Source of the DNA: CBDFKK01 sp965248815
GTDB lineage: Bacteria > Pseudomonadota > Alphaproteobacteria > SMXP01
NCBI GenBank assembly: GCA_965248815.1
Contig: CBDFKK010000008.1
Coordinates: forward strand, 2,790,001 to 2,854,000
Direction: 5' to 3'
DNA length: 64,000 nucleotides
Part shown: positions 15,292 through 24,068 of the stretch, one piece after another
Layout of the letters: the number at the start of each line of letters is the position of its first letter
Numbering within the stretch: position 1 is the stretch's first letter
The notes under the pieces: model-generated
The model's database searches: none
What the model was told of the DNA's origin: nothing
Seen by the model: the letters and a program-made list of their open reading frames with translations, nothing else
Position numbers and translations under genes: made by a program

Positions 15292-17709
15292 TTAACTCCT
15301 CAATGTACCGCCGGTAGCTTTTTTCACGGCGCCGATTACTTTGGCGGAAACCGCTTCGATATCCGCATCCGTCAGGGTCTTGTCGCGTGGCTGTAGCGTT
15401 ACGGCAATGGCGAGGGATTTCTTCCCTTCGCCGACGGCGTCACCTTCGAACACGTCGAACAACGCGACGTCGGTGATCAAATTTTTGTCGGCGCCTTTCG
15501 CCGCTCGCATCAGCGTACCGGCGGCGACGTCTGTCTCGACGACGAAGGCAAAGTCGCGCTCGACGGCAAGAAGATCGCTGGCATCGAGGGCCTTTTTTGT
15601 TTTGGTGAATTTGGCCTTGGGTTGAGGTAGCGCGCCTATATCCACTTCGAAGCCGACAACAGGCCCCTCGACGTCGAGTGCGTCCAAAACGCGTGGATGT
15701 ATTTCACCGAACACCGCAAGTACGGTCTTGGGCCCCAACGTGATCGCGCCGGATCGGCCGGGATGATAAGAGCTGAGCCCCGCTTCGGTAATTTGCACCG
15801 AGCCCACGGGTGCGCCGCAGGCTTCCAGCACTGCCAGCACATCGGCTTTGACATCAAACGCTGTGACGGACGGCGCGCCGTCTGCCCAATGGCGTGCGGA
15901 ACCCGAACCGCCTGCCGCGCCCCGGCGCACGCCCGCCGCGCTTGTGAACTGATCAGATGGTTCATCCCCCGAATAGATCGGGCCGACTTCGAACAGGCCC
16001 AAGTCCGCGATACCGCGATCGATGTTGCGCCCAATGGAAGTGATGAGTCCGGGCAAAATGCTGGGCCGCATAGCGTCGAGTTCCGACGATATGGGATTGT
16101 CGAGGATTAGCTTAGCGCCGCCGCCGCCGAACATTTGGGCTTGCGCGCGTGGCACGAACGACCATGTCACCGCTTCCGTCAACCCGCGTGCCGCGAGGGT
16201 GCGCCGCGCTGTCTGCACCCGCGTTTGGGGCAAAGACAATGCGCTTGACGCCACCGCATGAGGCCGCGTCATCGCGACTGAGGGCAATCGGTCAAAGCCG
16301 TGAATGCGTGCCACTTCTTCGACGAGGCATGCCGGGCCTTCGATATCTGGTCGCCATGACGGGACTTTGACTCTTGTGCCCGTTCCCGCCGCCGAAAGTT
16401 CAAAGCCCAGCTTGGTCAGGATTTCGAGGCTGCGCTCTTTGCCAATGTCGAGCCCGGTCAACCGTTTGATTTCGGACGTATCGAAGTCGATGACCGTGTC
16501 TGTCTTTGGTTCTGTGCCCGCGACGTAGACCTCGCTGGCGTCTCCCCCGCAGAAATCGAGCACGAGCTGGCTTGCGAGCTCTAAGCCCGCCACAACGAAT
16601 GCCGGATCGACGCCGCGTTCGAAACGGTAGCGTGCATCGGACTCGATGCCGGTACGCCGCCCGGTGCGTGCGGTGCGGAGCGGATCGAAATAGGCTGACT
16701 CGATAAACACATCTGTCGTTGCTTCGGTTGAGCCCGTGCTCATGCCACCCATGACGCCGCCGAAACCAATCACGCCCGCGTCGTCTGCGATGACGCACAT
16801 GTCCTCATCGACTTTGTAAGTCTCGCCGTCGAGCGCCTCGAATTCTTCACCCTTCTTGCCCAGCCGTGCATGGATCTGACCTTTGAGCTTGGACGCGTCG
16901 TAAACGTGCAAAGGCCGCGCGCGGTCGTACGAGACATAATTTGTAATGTCGACCAGAGCGTTGATGGGGCGCAGGCCGATGGCCTTTAGGCGTTTTTGCA
17001 ACCAGTCCGGGGACGGACCATTTTTGAGCCCGCGGATGACCCGGCCCGTAAACATCGGACAGGCATCTTCGGTGCCTTGTTCGAATTTCAGGCCGATCTC
17101 AATGGGCGAGGGAAATGATCCTTTGACCGGTTCTACAGACTTGGTTTTGAGCGTGCCCATATTGGCAGCGGCGAGGTCGCGGGCGACCCCCGCAACCGCC
17201 AGCGTATCCGGCCGATTGGGCGTCACTTCAAAGTCGATCACCGGATCGTCGAGACCGAGCGCGGGCGCCGCGGGGCCTCCCACCTTCGCGTCAGACGGCA
17301 GTTCGATGATGCCTTCATGCTCGTCGGAAAGACTGAGTTCGCGTTCCGAGAGCAGCATGCCGTTGGACTCGACACCGCGGATCTTTGCCTTCTTTAGTTT
17401 CATGTCGATGCCGGGGACGTAGCTGCCTACCGGCGCGAACACGCCTTTCATACCTTTGCGCGCATTCGGCGCACCGCATACGACTTCGAGTGTTTCGTGC
17501 CCCGTGTTAACTTGGCAAACTTGAAGTTTATCCGCATCGGGATGACGCTTGGCGTCCATTACTTCCGCCACTGTAAAGGAGTTGAGCGCGTCGGCCGGAT
17601 CCGTCACGTTTTCGACTTCCAATCCGATCCACACCATCTTGTCGACGAGATCGCCGAGCGGCGCGTTCGTCTCCAAATGCTCTTTGAGCCAGCTCACCGT
17701 GAATTTCAT
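15292..17709 (-). CDS. pheT: Phenylalanine-tRNA ligase beta subunit
   Basis: An 805-residue PheT. In order: N-terminal MKFTVSWLKEHL, an EMAP/OB tRNA-binding domain (about 40-155, VCQVNTGHETLEVVCGAPNA), the B3/B4 editing domain, B5 (DFDTSEIKRLTGLDIG), the catalytic-like core, and a C-terminal ferredoxin-fold anticodon-binding domain (about 710-805, LLAVERDFAFVV...DKTLTDADIEA). With PheS it forms the alpha2-beta2 enzyme that charges tRNA-Phe; the beta subunit hydrolyses mischarged Tyr-tRNA. Start ATG 17709 follows a run of G that can serve as ribosome binding site. A 181-bp gap from pheS contains a palindrome doublet. Confidence 0.98.
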   Translation of the reverse strand: MKFTVSWLKEHLETNAPLGDLVDKMVWIGLEVENVTDPADALNSFTVAEVMDAKRHPDADKLQVCQVNTGHETLEVVCGAPNARKGMKGVFAPVGSYVPGIDMKLKKAKIRGVESNGMLLSERELSLSDEHEGIIELPSDAKVGGPAAPALGLDDPVIDFEVTPNRPDTLAVAGVARDLAAANMGTLKTKSVEPVKGSFPSPIEIGLKFEQGTEDACPMFTGRVIRGLKNGPSPDWLQKRLKAIGLRPINALVDITNYVSYDRARPLHVYDASKLKGQIHARLGKKGEEFEALDGETYKVDEDMCVIADDAGVIGFGGVMGGMSTGSTEATTDVFIESAYFDPLRTARTGRRTGIESDARYRFERGVDPAFVVAGLELASQLVLDFCGGDASEVYVAGTEPKTDTVIDFDTSEIKRLTGLDIGKERSLEILTKLGFELSAAGTGTRVKVPSWRPDIEGPACLVEEVARIHGFDRLPSVAMTRPHAVASSALSLPQTRVQTARRTLAARGLTEAVTWSFVPRAQAQMFGGGGAKLILDNPISSELDAMRPSILPGLITSIGRNIDRGIADLGLFEVGPIYSGDEPSDQFTSAAGVRRGAAGGSGSARHWADGAPSVTAFDVKADVLAVLEACGAPVGSVQITEAGLSSYHPGRSGAITLGPKTVLAVFGEIHPRVLDALDVEGPVVGFEVDIGALPQPKAKFTKTKKALDASDLLAVERDFAFVVETDVAAGTLMRAAKGADKNLITDVALFDVFEGDAVGEGKKSLAIAVTLQPRDKTLTDADIEAVSAKVIGAVKKATGGTLRS

Positions 17710-17731
17710 CGGCGTGCCCCCCGACAGGCCC

Positions 17732-17849
17732 ATGGATCCCGGATCTTAGTCCGGGATGACGCGGGAGAGTTTGTGGACTCTCGTGCATTCCCCACGGGCG
17801 TCATTCCGGACAAGTCCGAGCGCAGCGAGAGCGCGATCCGGAATCCATG
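17732..17849. repeat. REPIN-like palindrome doublet between pheS and pheT
   Basis: Two hairpins in inverted orientation: ATGGATCCCGGATC-ttag-TCCGGGATGACGC at 17732-17763, and GTCATTCCGGACAAG...ATCCGGAATCCAT at 17799-17849. The outer ends are themselves complementary (ATGGAT / ATCCAT). The same architecture recurs at 20912-21089 and, in the reverse arrangement, at 23718-23838. In the pheST transcript it may fold and lower or stabilise downstream message. Confidence 0.85.
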
Positions 17850-17890
17850 TGAATTCAAACTAGGCACTTGATTCAATGCTGCACCGTTCG

Positions 17891-18985
17891 TCATCGGCTG
17901 AGCCCCGTCGCCAGATTGGGAATGTCTAATGCCGCAAAGCCGTAATGGCGCAGCCAGCGCATGTCGGCGGCAAAGAAGTCGCGCAAGTCGGGAATGCCGT
18001 ATTTCAACATGGCGAGCCGGTCGATGCCCATGCCGAAGGCAAAGCCTTGATAGACGGAAGGATCGAGCCCAACGTTTTTGAGCACGTTGGGATGCACCAT
18101 GCCGCAGCCCAAAATTTCGAGCCAGTCGTCGCCTTCGCCCACGCGGATTTCATTGCCGACACGGGTGTAGCCGATATCCATTTCAGCGGAGGGCTCGGTA
18201 AAGGGGAAAAAGTGCGGCCGGAAGCGCGCGCGGATCGTGTCGACCTCGAAAAACGCTTTGGCGAATTCTTCCAAACACCATTTCAAGTGACCCATATGGG
18301 TTTCTTGATCGATCACCAGTCCTTCGACTTGATGAAACATGGGCGTGTGGGTTTGGTCGGAGTCACAGCGATAAGTGCGCCCGGGAATGATAATGCGAAG
18401 AGGCGGGGCTTCCGTCATCATGGTGCGGATTTGAACCGGGCTCGTGTGAGTGCGCAAAAGCTTGCGCTCTCCTTGCGCGTCGGGTGCAAAGAAAAACGTA
18501 TCGTGCACGTCCCGCGCGGGATGGTGTTCAGGAAAGTTGAGTGCCGTGAAATTGTGAAAGTCGTCTTCGATGTCCGGACCTTCTCTCACCGTAAAGCCCA
18601 TGTCGGCAAAAATCGCCGTTACTTCATCGAAGACTTGGCTGACGGGATGGATCTTTCCTCCCGCTTGGCGCCGAATGGGAAGCGTGACGTCGAGCTTTTC
18701 CGTGGCAAGGCGTGCGTCGAGCGCGGCGTCGTGCAACGCTTTCGTTCGTTTCGCGATGGCCTCCGCCACAACGTCTTTGAGCCCATTGAGTTTGGGGCCC
18801 ATGATCTTGCGCTCGTCCGGTGACATGCCGCCGAGATTTTTCATCAAATCACTGACGCGGCCTTTTTTGCCGAGTGCGGCAATGCGCACTTCTTCCAGTG
18901 CCCTTTCATCGTGGGCTTCGGCGATGTCGGCAAGGATCAAATCCCTTAGGGCGTCGATCTCTTCGGTACTATGAATTTCGTTCAT
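17891..18985 (-). CDS. pheS: Phenylalanine-tRNA ligase alpha subunit
   Basis: A 364-residue PheS. An N-terminal coiled-coil of about 90 residues precedes the class II core: motif 1 HPVSQVFDEVTAIFADMGF, motif 2 with RTHTSPVQIRTM and PGRTYRCDSDQTH, and motif 3 GFAFGMGIDRLAMLKYGI. The usual length is 330-370. I prefer ATG 18985 (MNEIHSTEEI) because GGTGAG lies 7 bases before it; a GTG at 18997 would add four residues. It is transcribed after rplT and before pheT, as in many bacteria. Confidence 0.97.
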   Translation of the reverse strand: MNEIHSTEEIDALRDLILADIAEAHDERALEEVRIAALGKKGRVSDLMKNLGGMSPDERKIMGPKLNGLKDVVAEAIAKRTKALHDAALDARLATEKLDVTLPIRRQAGGKIHPVSQVFDEVTAIFADMGFTVREGPDIEDDFHNFTALNFPEHHPARDVHDTFFFAPDAQGERKLLRTHTSPVQIRTMMTEAPPLRIIIPGRTYRCDSDQTHTPMFHQVEGLVIDQETHMGHLKWCLEEFAKAFFEVDTIRARFRPHFFPFTEPSAEMDIGYTRVGNEIRVGEGDDWLEILGCGMVHPNVLKNVGLDPSVYQGFAFGMGIDRLAMLKYGIPDLRDFFAADMRWLRHYGFAALDIPNLATGLSR

Positions 18986-19065
18986 CGGTTTGCTCACCTA
19001 TTGTCATGCATCGGCCACCCGCTCCGTCGAGCGGTTTGCTCTGGCACGCCGGCAAACGTCAAATC

Positions 19066-19422
19066 TTACTGAAGTGCGGTTTGCGCCTTGTCGACCAGAG
19101 CCTTGAAGGCCCCGGGTTCGCGAACGGCAAGATCGGCCAAAACTTTACGGTCGACCTCTACGCCGGCGCGCCCGAGGCCGTGCATAAATCGGCCGTAGGT
19201 GAGCCCGTGCTCGCGGGCGGCGGCATTGATCCGTTGAATCCATAAAGCGCGGAAATTGCGCTTGCGAACTTTGCGGTCGCGGTAGGCGTATTGGCCGGCT
19301 TTTTCGACGGCCTGATTGGCGGCGCGAAACGTATTATTGCGCCGGCCGTAATAGCCTTTGGCGGCCTTGATGACTTTGCGGTGGCGGGCGTGTTTGGTAA
19401 CGCCGCGTTTGACACAGGACAT
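19066..19422 (-). CDS. rplT: Ribosomal protein bL20
   Basis: A 118-residue L20, full family length, starting MSCVKRGVTKHARHRKVI with the basic extension, then KAAKGYYGRRNNTFR and RINAAAREHGLTYGRFMHGL. It binds 23S rRNA early in 50S assembly. Elsewhere L20 represses its own operon; I saw no clear leader structure here. It begins 26 bp after rpmI, with a GGAG-type ribosome binding site (complement of ggctcct at 19429-19435). Confidence 0.97.
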   Translation of the reverse strand: MSCVKRGVTKHARHRKVIKAAKGYYGRRNNTFRAANQAVEKAGQYAYRDRKVRKRNFRALWIQRINAAAREHGLTYGRFMHGLGRAGVEVDRKVLADLAVREPGAFKALVDKAQTALQ

Positions 19423-19447
19423 TGAACGGCTCCTAAAAAGCTTGGGC

Positions 19448-19648
19448 TTAGCGCGCGTACGGCAAAAACTTTTTGACGATTTTTTCATCCCCACGCGTGA
19501 GGACGTTCGTGCCTCGCAACTGGCGGATCTGCTTAGGGCTTTTCTTGATCATGCCGTGGCGCTTACCGGCGCGCGCGACCTTGATCCGGCCCGAAGCGGT
19601 CACGCGAAAGCGCTTTTTAGCACCGCTCTTGGTCTTCATCTTAGGCAT
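19448..19648 (-). CDS. rpmI: Ribosomal protein bL35
   Basis: A 66-residue bL35: MPKMKTKSGAKKRFRVTASG at the start, then KRHGMIKKSPKQIRQLRG and a C-terminal KKFLPYAR. Length and pattern are canonical. It is the first gene of the rpmI-rplT-pheS-pheT run. infC, often the leading gene of this operon in other phyla, lies 8.3 kb away on the same strand here. Confidence 0.97.
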   Translation of the reverse strand: MPKMKTKSGAKKRFRVTASGRIKVARAGKRHGMIKKSPKQIRQLRGTNVLTRGDEKIVKKFLPYAR

Positions 19649-19856
19649 TTTGCGTCGCTCCTTGGCGGAATTCTGAGGTTTTTGAACCCCTTCGCATTGT
19701 GGGCCGCCTCGGCATGCCTTTCGGCCGGACCGCCCCAGACGCGCCGTTATAAGGGAAATCGGCGGATTTACAAGGGTGGGCGTACGGCAATCAACCGGCG
19801 ATCCGATGAATCAATCGTGTTTTGGCGGCGTTCGCCCAAGCCGCCATGATGGGTCT

Positions 19857-20831
19857 ATGAACATTGAGTCGGGGCCAGAGACGAAGCGGCGCGTGGCGCG
19901 CGGCTTTGCGGGTTGGCCGGGCGACATTCCGTTCGTTGTCGCTCACGACTTGCAAATGATCCCGTATTTAGCAGCGGTCCTCATGTTGTGTGCAGTGGTG
20001 CCCCGCCGTCTCTGGCCGGGCGTCTGCAGAAGGATCGCGCGCCTTGTGACGCGGCCACCGCCGAAAGATGGCAGCGTGACGACCGCCATGGCCAATGTGC
20101 CACGCGAACGTCGAGACCTCGAAACTCTACGCCGACATAATGCGGCCCGTATTCTCAATCAGTTTTACTTTCTCTCGCACTACGTGCCTTGGCGCGCGCC
20201 GCCACACGTCCATCTCGACGGCGCGCCGCTCATCGATAAAGCGCTTGAACAAGGCAATGGCGCGATCGTCTGGATGCAGCCGACCGTGTTCGGGGATTTC
20301 GGCACCAAGTTTGCGTTCCACAACGCGGGCTATCTGGCACATCATTTGAGTCACATCACCCACGGCGTGTCCTACAGCATGCTTGGCGCTAAGCTGCTGA
20401 ATCCCATCTGGACGCATGTGGAGCGCGCGTATTTAGCCGAGCGTATCGTCATGGCGCCGGGTGCATCGTTGTCCCCCTTGCAATCGCTCGCGCGGCATCT
20501 CCGGCGCAATCGCATCGTGAGCATTGCCGCAGGCGGGCAGGCCCAAGTAATTCGTACACTGAAGTTTCGGGACGAAATTCTTAGTCTGTCCGCAGGGCCC
20601 GCCATTCTCGCTTGGAACCGCAAGGCCGTCCTGATGCCAGTGTTCACCGTGGCTGAAATCGGCGCGGGCTTGGTGGCTCATATTGATGACATGCCTCATG
20701 CCGGCCAATTCGAGAACCGCGATGACTTTATCGATGCGGCGCTGGAGGCATATATCGCGCTCTTAGAAGCCTACGCGGCTCGCGTTCCCGCTCAGCTCAA
20801 GCTCGACAATTTGAGGCTTGTGGGGGCTTAA
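19857..20831 (+). CDS. Lysophospholipid acyltransferase family protein (LpxL/HtrB-like)
   Basis: A 324-residue protein resembling bacterial lipid A/lysophospholipid acyltransferases of the LPLAT superfamily. A hydrophobic helix at about 26-44 (LQMIPYLAAVLMLCAVVP) is followed by RRHNAARILNQFYFLSHYV, an active-site region GAIVWMQPTVFGDFG, and a ligand-pocket block GASLSPLQSLARHLRRNRIVSIAAGG. The canonical HX4(D/E) histidine seems replaced by Gln in WMQPTVFGD, so the chemistry may differ or the alignment may be off. It probably acts at the inner membrane. Start chosen at ATG 19857; upstream residues in frame look non-coding. Divergent from rpmI. Confidence 0.72.
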   Translation: MNIESGPETKRRVARGFAGWPGDIPFVVAHDLQMIPYLAAVLMLCAVVPRRLWPGVCRRIARLVTRPPPKDGSVTTAMANVPRERRDLETLRRHNAARILNQFYFLSHYVPWRAPPHVHLDGAPLIDKALEQGNGAIVWMQPTVFGDFGTKFAFHNAGYLAHHLSHITHGVSYSMLGAKLLNPIWTHVERAYLAERIVMAPGASLSPLQSLARHLRRNRIVSIAAGGQAQVIRTLKFRDEILSLSAGPAILAWNRKAVLMPVFTVAEIGAGLVAHIDDMPHAGQFENRDDFIDAALEAYIALLEAYAARVPAQLKLDNLRLVGA

Positions 20832-21278
20832 AGTTGTCGGGCCTACATCCGATAAAACACTTCTGCTGCAAACTTGTTGCATTAATGCAGGAATCAGCGT
20901 GCCTGAAGGCCCATGGATTCCGGACTGCAAGCCTCACAGCCAAAACGCTTTGGCGTTTTGGGCTCGACTAGCATCCGGAATGACGTGGTCTATTTTACTT
21001 GGACGCGCCAAACCTTCTGCGTCATTCCGGAAACAACTTTCCTCCAAATCTTTGATTTGGAAAGGAAAGTTAGTTATCTGGAATCCATCTGAACTGCTGC
21101 CAACTTCCCACTCAAATGTATCGCCGAGGCAAGTGAGCCCTCCATTTTCCGATGGAGGGTTCGTCTTGAACCATGTAGGCCTCATGTCTCTAAGTGTTAC
21201 TTATCAATATCGAGGCCTAGGGCCATGGGTCCGGTGACGAGGCGCACGCAACGCGGCGACGCAACGAATTAGCGATCA
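20832..21278. other. Intergenic stretch dominated by a palindrome doublet
   Basis: No gene. Most of it is the REPIN-like doublet annotated separately; the rest (21090-21278) has no convincing structure or coding signal. It separates the convergent acyltransferase and PcfJ-like genes. Confidence 0.6.
20912..21089. repeat. REPIN-like palindrome doublet
   Basis: The first half (20912-20984) runs from CATGGATTCCGGA to TCCGGAATGACG and has an inner hairpin CCAAAACGC-ttt-GGCGTTTTGG. The second half (21019-21089) runs from GCGTCATTCCGG to CTGGAATCCATC and has an inner hairpin around CCAAATC-ttt-GATTTGG. The two halves are inverted relative to each other, exactly as in the doublet between pheS and pheT. 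Confidence 0.85.
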
Positions 21279-22769
21279 TTACGTTTCCGCCTTCACATAG
21301 GGACTGATCGTGAGCGAAGCGCCGTTGGCCCATTCCTTGAGCACGGAGAACTCGTCGGCCGTGGGCAGTCGGTTAAACTTGCCGCGTGACTGAACGATCA
21401 TGTGGTGCGCGGTGACTTCCACGGTTTGGCGTTTTTCGATGCCGTGAGGTGTATGCACTTCCATCGCCCAGATCGAACATTAGCCGCGGGCGCACGAATC
21501 CGCATAGCTCGCCACACAGTGGCGCATTTTCTTGCCTTCGGCGATGAGGTCGGCGCCCGACAACAGCTCTCGGACCTTCCAAACCTTTTCTTTCTTTCGC
21601 CCGGTTGCACGTTCGAAGGGTTTGATCCCCGATGATTTGAAATAGTGCCGCGCCGCCCGTGCGCTTCGTCCCAGCTCGCGATGCCAATCGTCAACTTGAC
21701 GCAGCAACGTGTCGACGGTGCGCCGGCTCATGGTTAGTCCCGGCTGAGGCGGATCAATGATTTCGACGCGCCCCGGACCGGCAACAACTTCGCGGGTGAC
21801 GAATTTCTGGTTGTTGAGATAGTCGATGATCGGGCCAACATGGCGGCGGTCGAGCAGGGGATTAGCCACAAAGAACCGGATAACGGAGAGCCAGAATTCG
21901 TCGTGTTTGAACGTGTTGCCAATGACCGTGCCAAGGAGCGCTTCCGTCAGGCGCCGTCCTCCGCCCAGGGCATGAACCTGGCCCCAGCGAATGGCGTTCT
22001 CGATGCTGTAGTGGCGCGGTGCCGCCGCAAAGTGATGCGCCATTTTTTTTGTTAGTGGCACCGGCGTTTTAGCCGTGCGGATGTTTTTGCCCATGCCGAC
22101 ATGGACATACCATTCTCGCAGTGTGTGCGACCCTCGATCGTGACGGAACCACGCCGATTCCATGAATGGCGGCACCGGATATTCGGCCGCGAGATGTTGT
22201 ACGAGAGATGAAAACTGGCGGCGGCTGTTGTGAGTTGTTACTTGCCAGTCGCCCAGAGGCCGGATCCATTGACCGCGCCGGTCGTTCAGTTTGATCAGCG
22301 CATCAACATAAAGAAACGGCTGCCCTCCGAAAGTTATGCTCTCCGTCAAGAAGTCGGCCTTGTCGTAGACGGTCAACAATAAGTCCAGCAAGCTCTGTCG
22401 TGACGCCTTGTCTTTTTTACTGTGTTGAATGCTCCCGCAGATCTCACGCCATGTCGGGTTGTTGATCTCTCCCAAATTGCGTGCGCCGGTGCAGATTTGC
22501 TCCAAGAATTTCCTCGGACTGCGCTGGGCTTTGCGCTCTTGCTTGGAGCGCTCGCGATCGCGGCGAAGCGCGGCAACTTCTTGATCGAGCTCCTTCTGGC
22601 TCTTGTCGGTGGAGGCGCGAAAGCCGTGATCGTTGCACCAGCTGAAATAGGTATCGAGCGGTGTCACATAGTCGAGCTTGGGCAATTCCAAGCTCTCGAT
22701 ATGTTTGCGCACCCGCAACTTGATGGCGGCGGGCGGCTTATTGCCGGCCTTGTCTTTTTTTCGGGCCAT
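21279..22769 (-). pseudogene. PcfJ-like protein interrupted by one in-frame TAA
   Basis: The frame starts at ATG 22769 (MARKKDKAGNKPPAAIK) and encodes 429 residues up to TAA 21482-21480, then continues in the same frame as CSIWAMEVHTP for 66 more residues to 21279. PcfJ-like proteins (found in conjugative elements, phages and chromosomes) carry a C-terminal MRHCVxSYxxxCxxGxxSIW core. Here it reads MRHCVASYADSCARG-stop-CSIWAMEV, so the stop replaces the residue that is normally Glu (GAA to TAA is one change). The N-terminal half is basic with a coiled-coil stretch (ELDQEVAALRRDRERSKQE). The function of the family is not established. The rest of the frame is undamaged, so the mutation is recent or is an assembly error. 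Confidence 0.75.
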
Positions 22770-22854
22770 GGCGCCGTCGTGATCAAGGGTCCGGGGCCAT
22801 ATGGCCCTGGGTCTCCGCAAACTAAAGCGTGACTTCTAGGCGCGCAATTGCCGT

Positions 22855-22955
22855 TAGAGTGGTTCCTAGATTCGTTAAATCATGGAACCACTCTATATTT
22901 TTTTGTTTGGTCGCGTTTTCGGACGGAAAACCGGGACCACTTTTCCTGAAAACGC
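22855..22955. repeat. Intergenic repeat: 12-bp hairpin plus second palindrome
   Basis: A perfect 12-bp stem TAGAGTGGTTCC (22855-22866) / GGAACCACTCTA (22884-22895) is followed by TATTTTTTTG and then by a 43-bp imperfect palindrome with arms GCGTTTTC (22913-22920) and GAAAACGC (22948-22955) around GGAAAACCGGGACCAC. The second part resembles a widespread alphaproteobacterial intergenic repeat (from memory, ...GAAAACCGGTTCCCACTTTT...). The hairpin with its T-run would also act as a terminator in the plus direction, although no plus-strand gene ends nearby. Confidence 0.75.
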
Positions 22956-22956
22956 T

Positions 22957-23271
22957 TTAGCTAAACAGGTGATAGCCCTCGAGGCCGAAGACAAAGCCAG
23001 TCGCCAAAAAGGCAAGGGTCATAAGACCCGTATGGCTCTTGGTGGTGAAGCAGGCATACATAATGACGAAGAGGACGAGCCCCAGGGGCAGGGTTATAAA
23101 ACTCCCCAAAGCAGGGAACAGGCCGGGCGCGATCCAGGTCTCTACGCCTGTGATAAAGACACCAAAAGCGGCGCTTTGAAGGGCTACAACCGCCGCCAGA
23201 AAGAGGGCGGCCATTATGAGCTGGACCGTTTCGTGAGTCGTCAAAGGGTTCAATGCCTTGAGCTTGAACAT
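22957..23271 (-). CDS. Small membrane protein with three predicted helices
   Basis: A 104-residue protein, MFKLKALNPLTTHETVQLIM at the start, then three hydrophobic segments: AALFLAAVVALQSAAFGVFI, GLFPALGSFITLPLGLVLFVIMYACF, and TGLMTLAFLATGFVFGL. ATG 23271 is chosen because the membrane topology starts there; upstream residues in the frame are not protein-like. I recognise no family. The gene ends just beside the palindromic repeat at 22855-22955. Confidence 0.65.
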   Translation of the reverse strand: MFKLKALNPLTTHETVQLIMAALFLAAVVALQSAAFGVFITGVETWIAPGLFPALGSFITLPLGLVLFVIMYACFTTKSHTGLMTLAFLATGFVFGLEGYHLFS

Positions 23272-23432
23272 GTCAGTCTCTTGTTTTTGAGGGAGTCCGC
23301 CGGCTTTGTGCCACGCCTGATGTCCCGCGGAAGTCTCCACGCTGTATTGAGCGATCTTTAAATCAGATCCCACCTGAACAGCAGCTGAACGGCGCTTCAA
23401 CAATTTGAGTCAAATTTGTTTCATTTCAACGA

Positions 23433-23636
23433 CCCCCTCACCATTCGCGCCGCTTACGCGAGCCCACCGGGCTCACGGTCGGCGCTCACCTTCTCCCCCA
23501 AAGGGGAGAGGGGGCATAGCGACAATGCCCACCTGTTACCTCGCCCCCTTTAGGGGAGAGGTCGTGAGGCGGCGACGCCGACGAGCGGGCCTTCGCGGCG
23601 CCGAAGGGGCTTCGGCCCCGCAGGCGGGTGAGGGGG
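23433..23636. repeat. Large imperfect palindrome (about 200 bp)
   Basis: The outer arms are CCCCCTCACC (from 23433) and GGGTGAGGGGG (to 23635). Inside are two smaller hairpins, CTCCCCCAAAGGGGAG near 23491-23507 and CCCCCTTTAGGGGAG near 23544-23558, and a GC-rich hairpin CGAAGGGGCTTCGG near 23602-23615. Elements of this CCTCTCCC...GGGAGAGG kind are scattered through many proteobacterial genomes. No coding capacity. Confidence 0.75.
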
Positions 23637-23717
23637 CTTGCCAGCGATCACTTAGGTGACGCGATCAAGCCGCGGGATGACACTAGAGGACTAATAGCGG
23701 ACTGGCATCTACTCTCT

Positions 23718-23838
23718 GTGTCATTGCCGGGCTTGACCCGGCAATCCATTGGCGTTGCACAAATGCATGGGCTTGCTTTCAGCGGGCGCAATTGCTCCAC
23801 CGCCATATAGATGCCCGGATCAAGTCCGGGCATGACAC
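23718..23838. repeat. REPIN-like palindrome doublet, reverse arrangement
   Basis: GTCATTGCCGGGCTTGACCC followed by GGCAATCCAT forms the first hairpin, and ATGCCCGGATCAAG followed by TCCGGGCATGACAC (23811-23838) forms the second, about 60 bp apart. The GTCAT and ATCCAT/AGATG ends show it belongs to the same family as the doublets at 17732 and 20912, but with GTCAT ends outside instead of inside. Confidence 0.8.
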
Positions 23839-24068
23839 TTTACAGGGTTGTGAAGCCCGGCCCTTGCTTTCTCCGCGCGCTATCGCCTCGCCAAATTTTT
23901 AATATAATCTGTGTACAGATCAAGTATCAACGTAACGACTCCACACAAACCGGCAAAAGTAACCATAACCGAGGTATTACATGGGGTTGTTTTGCACGTT
24001 TCGCGTTTTTGGTCGTAGGGGAACCGTGCGGGCGGGCGGCGATGCGCGAGTCGCACGCCTTGCGACGA

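Noticed and set aside
17945..18823. A 292-residue open frame on the plus strand opposite pheS
   Set aside because: It is antisense to a canonical gene, and its composition (His/Arg-rich, no domain) is that of a shadow frame.
22882..23361. A 159-residue plus-strand frame opposite the small membrane protein
   Set aside because: Starts inside a palindromic repeat and runs antisense to a better-supported membrane gene.
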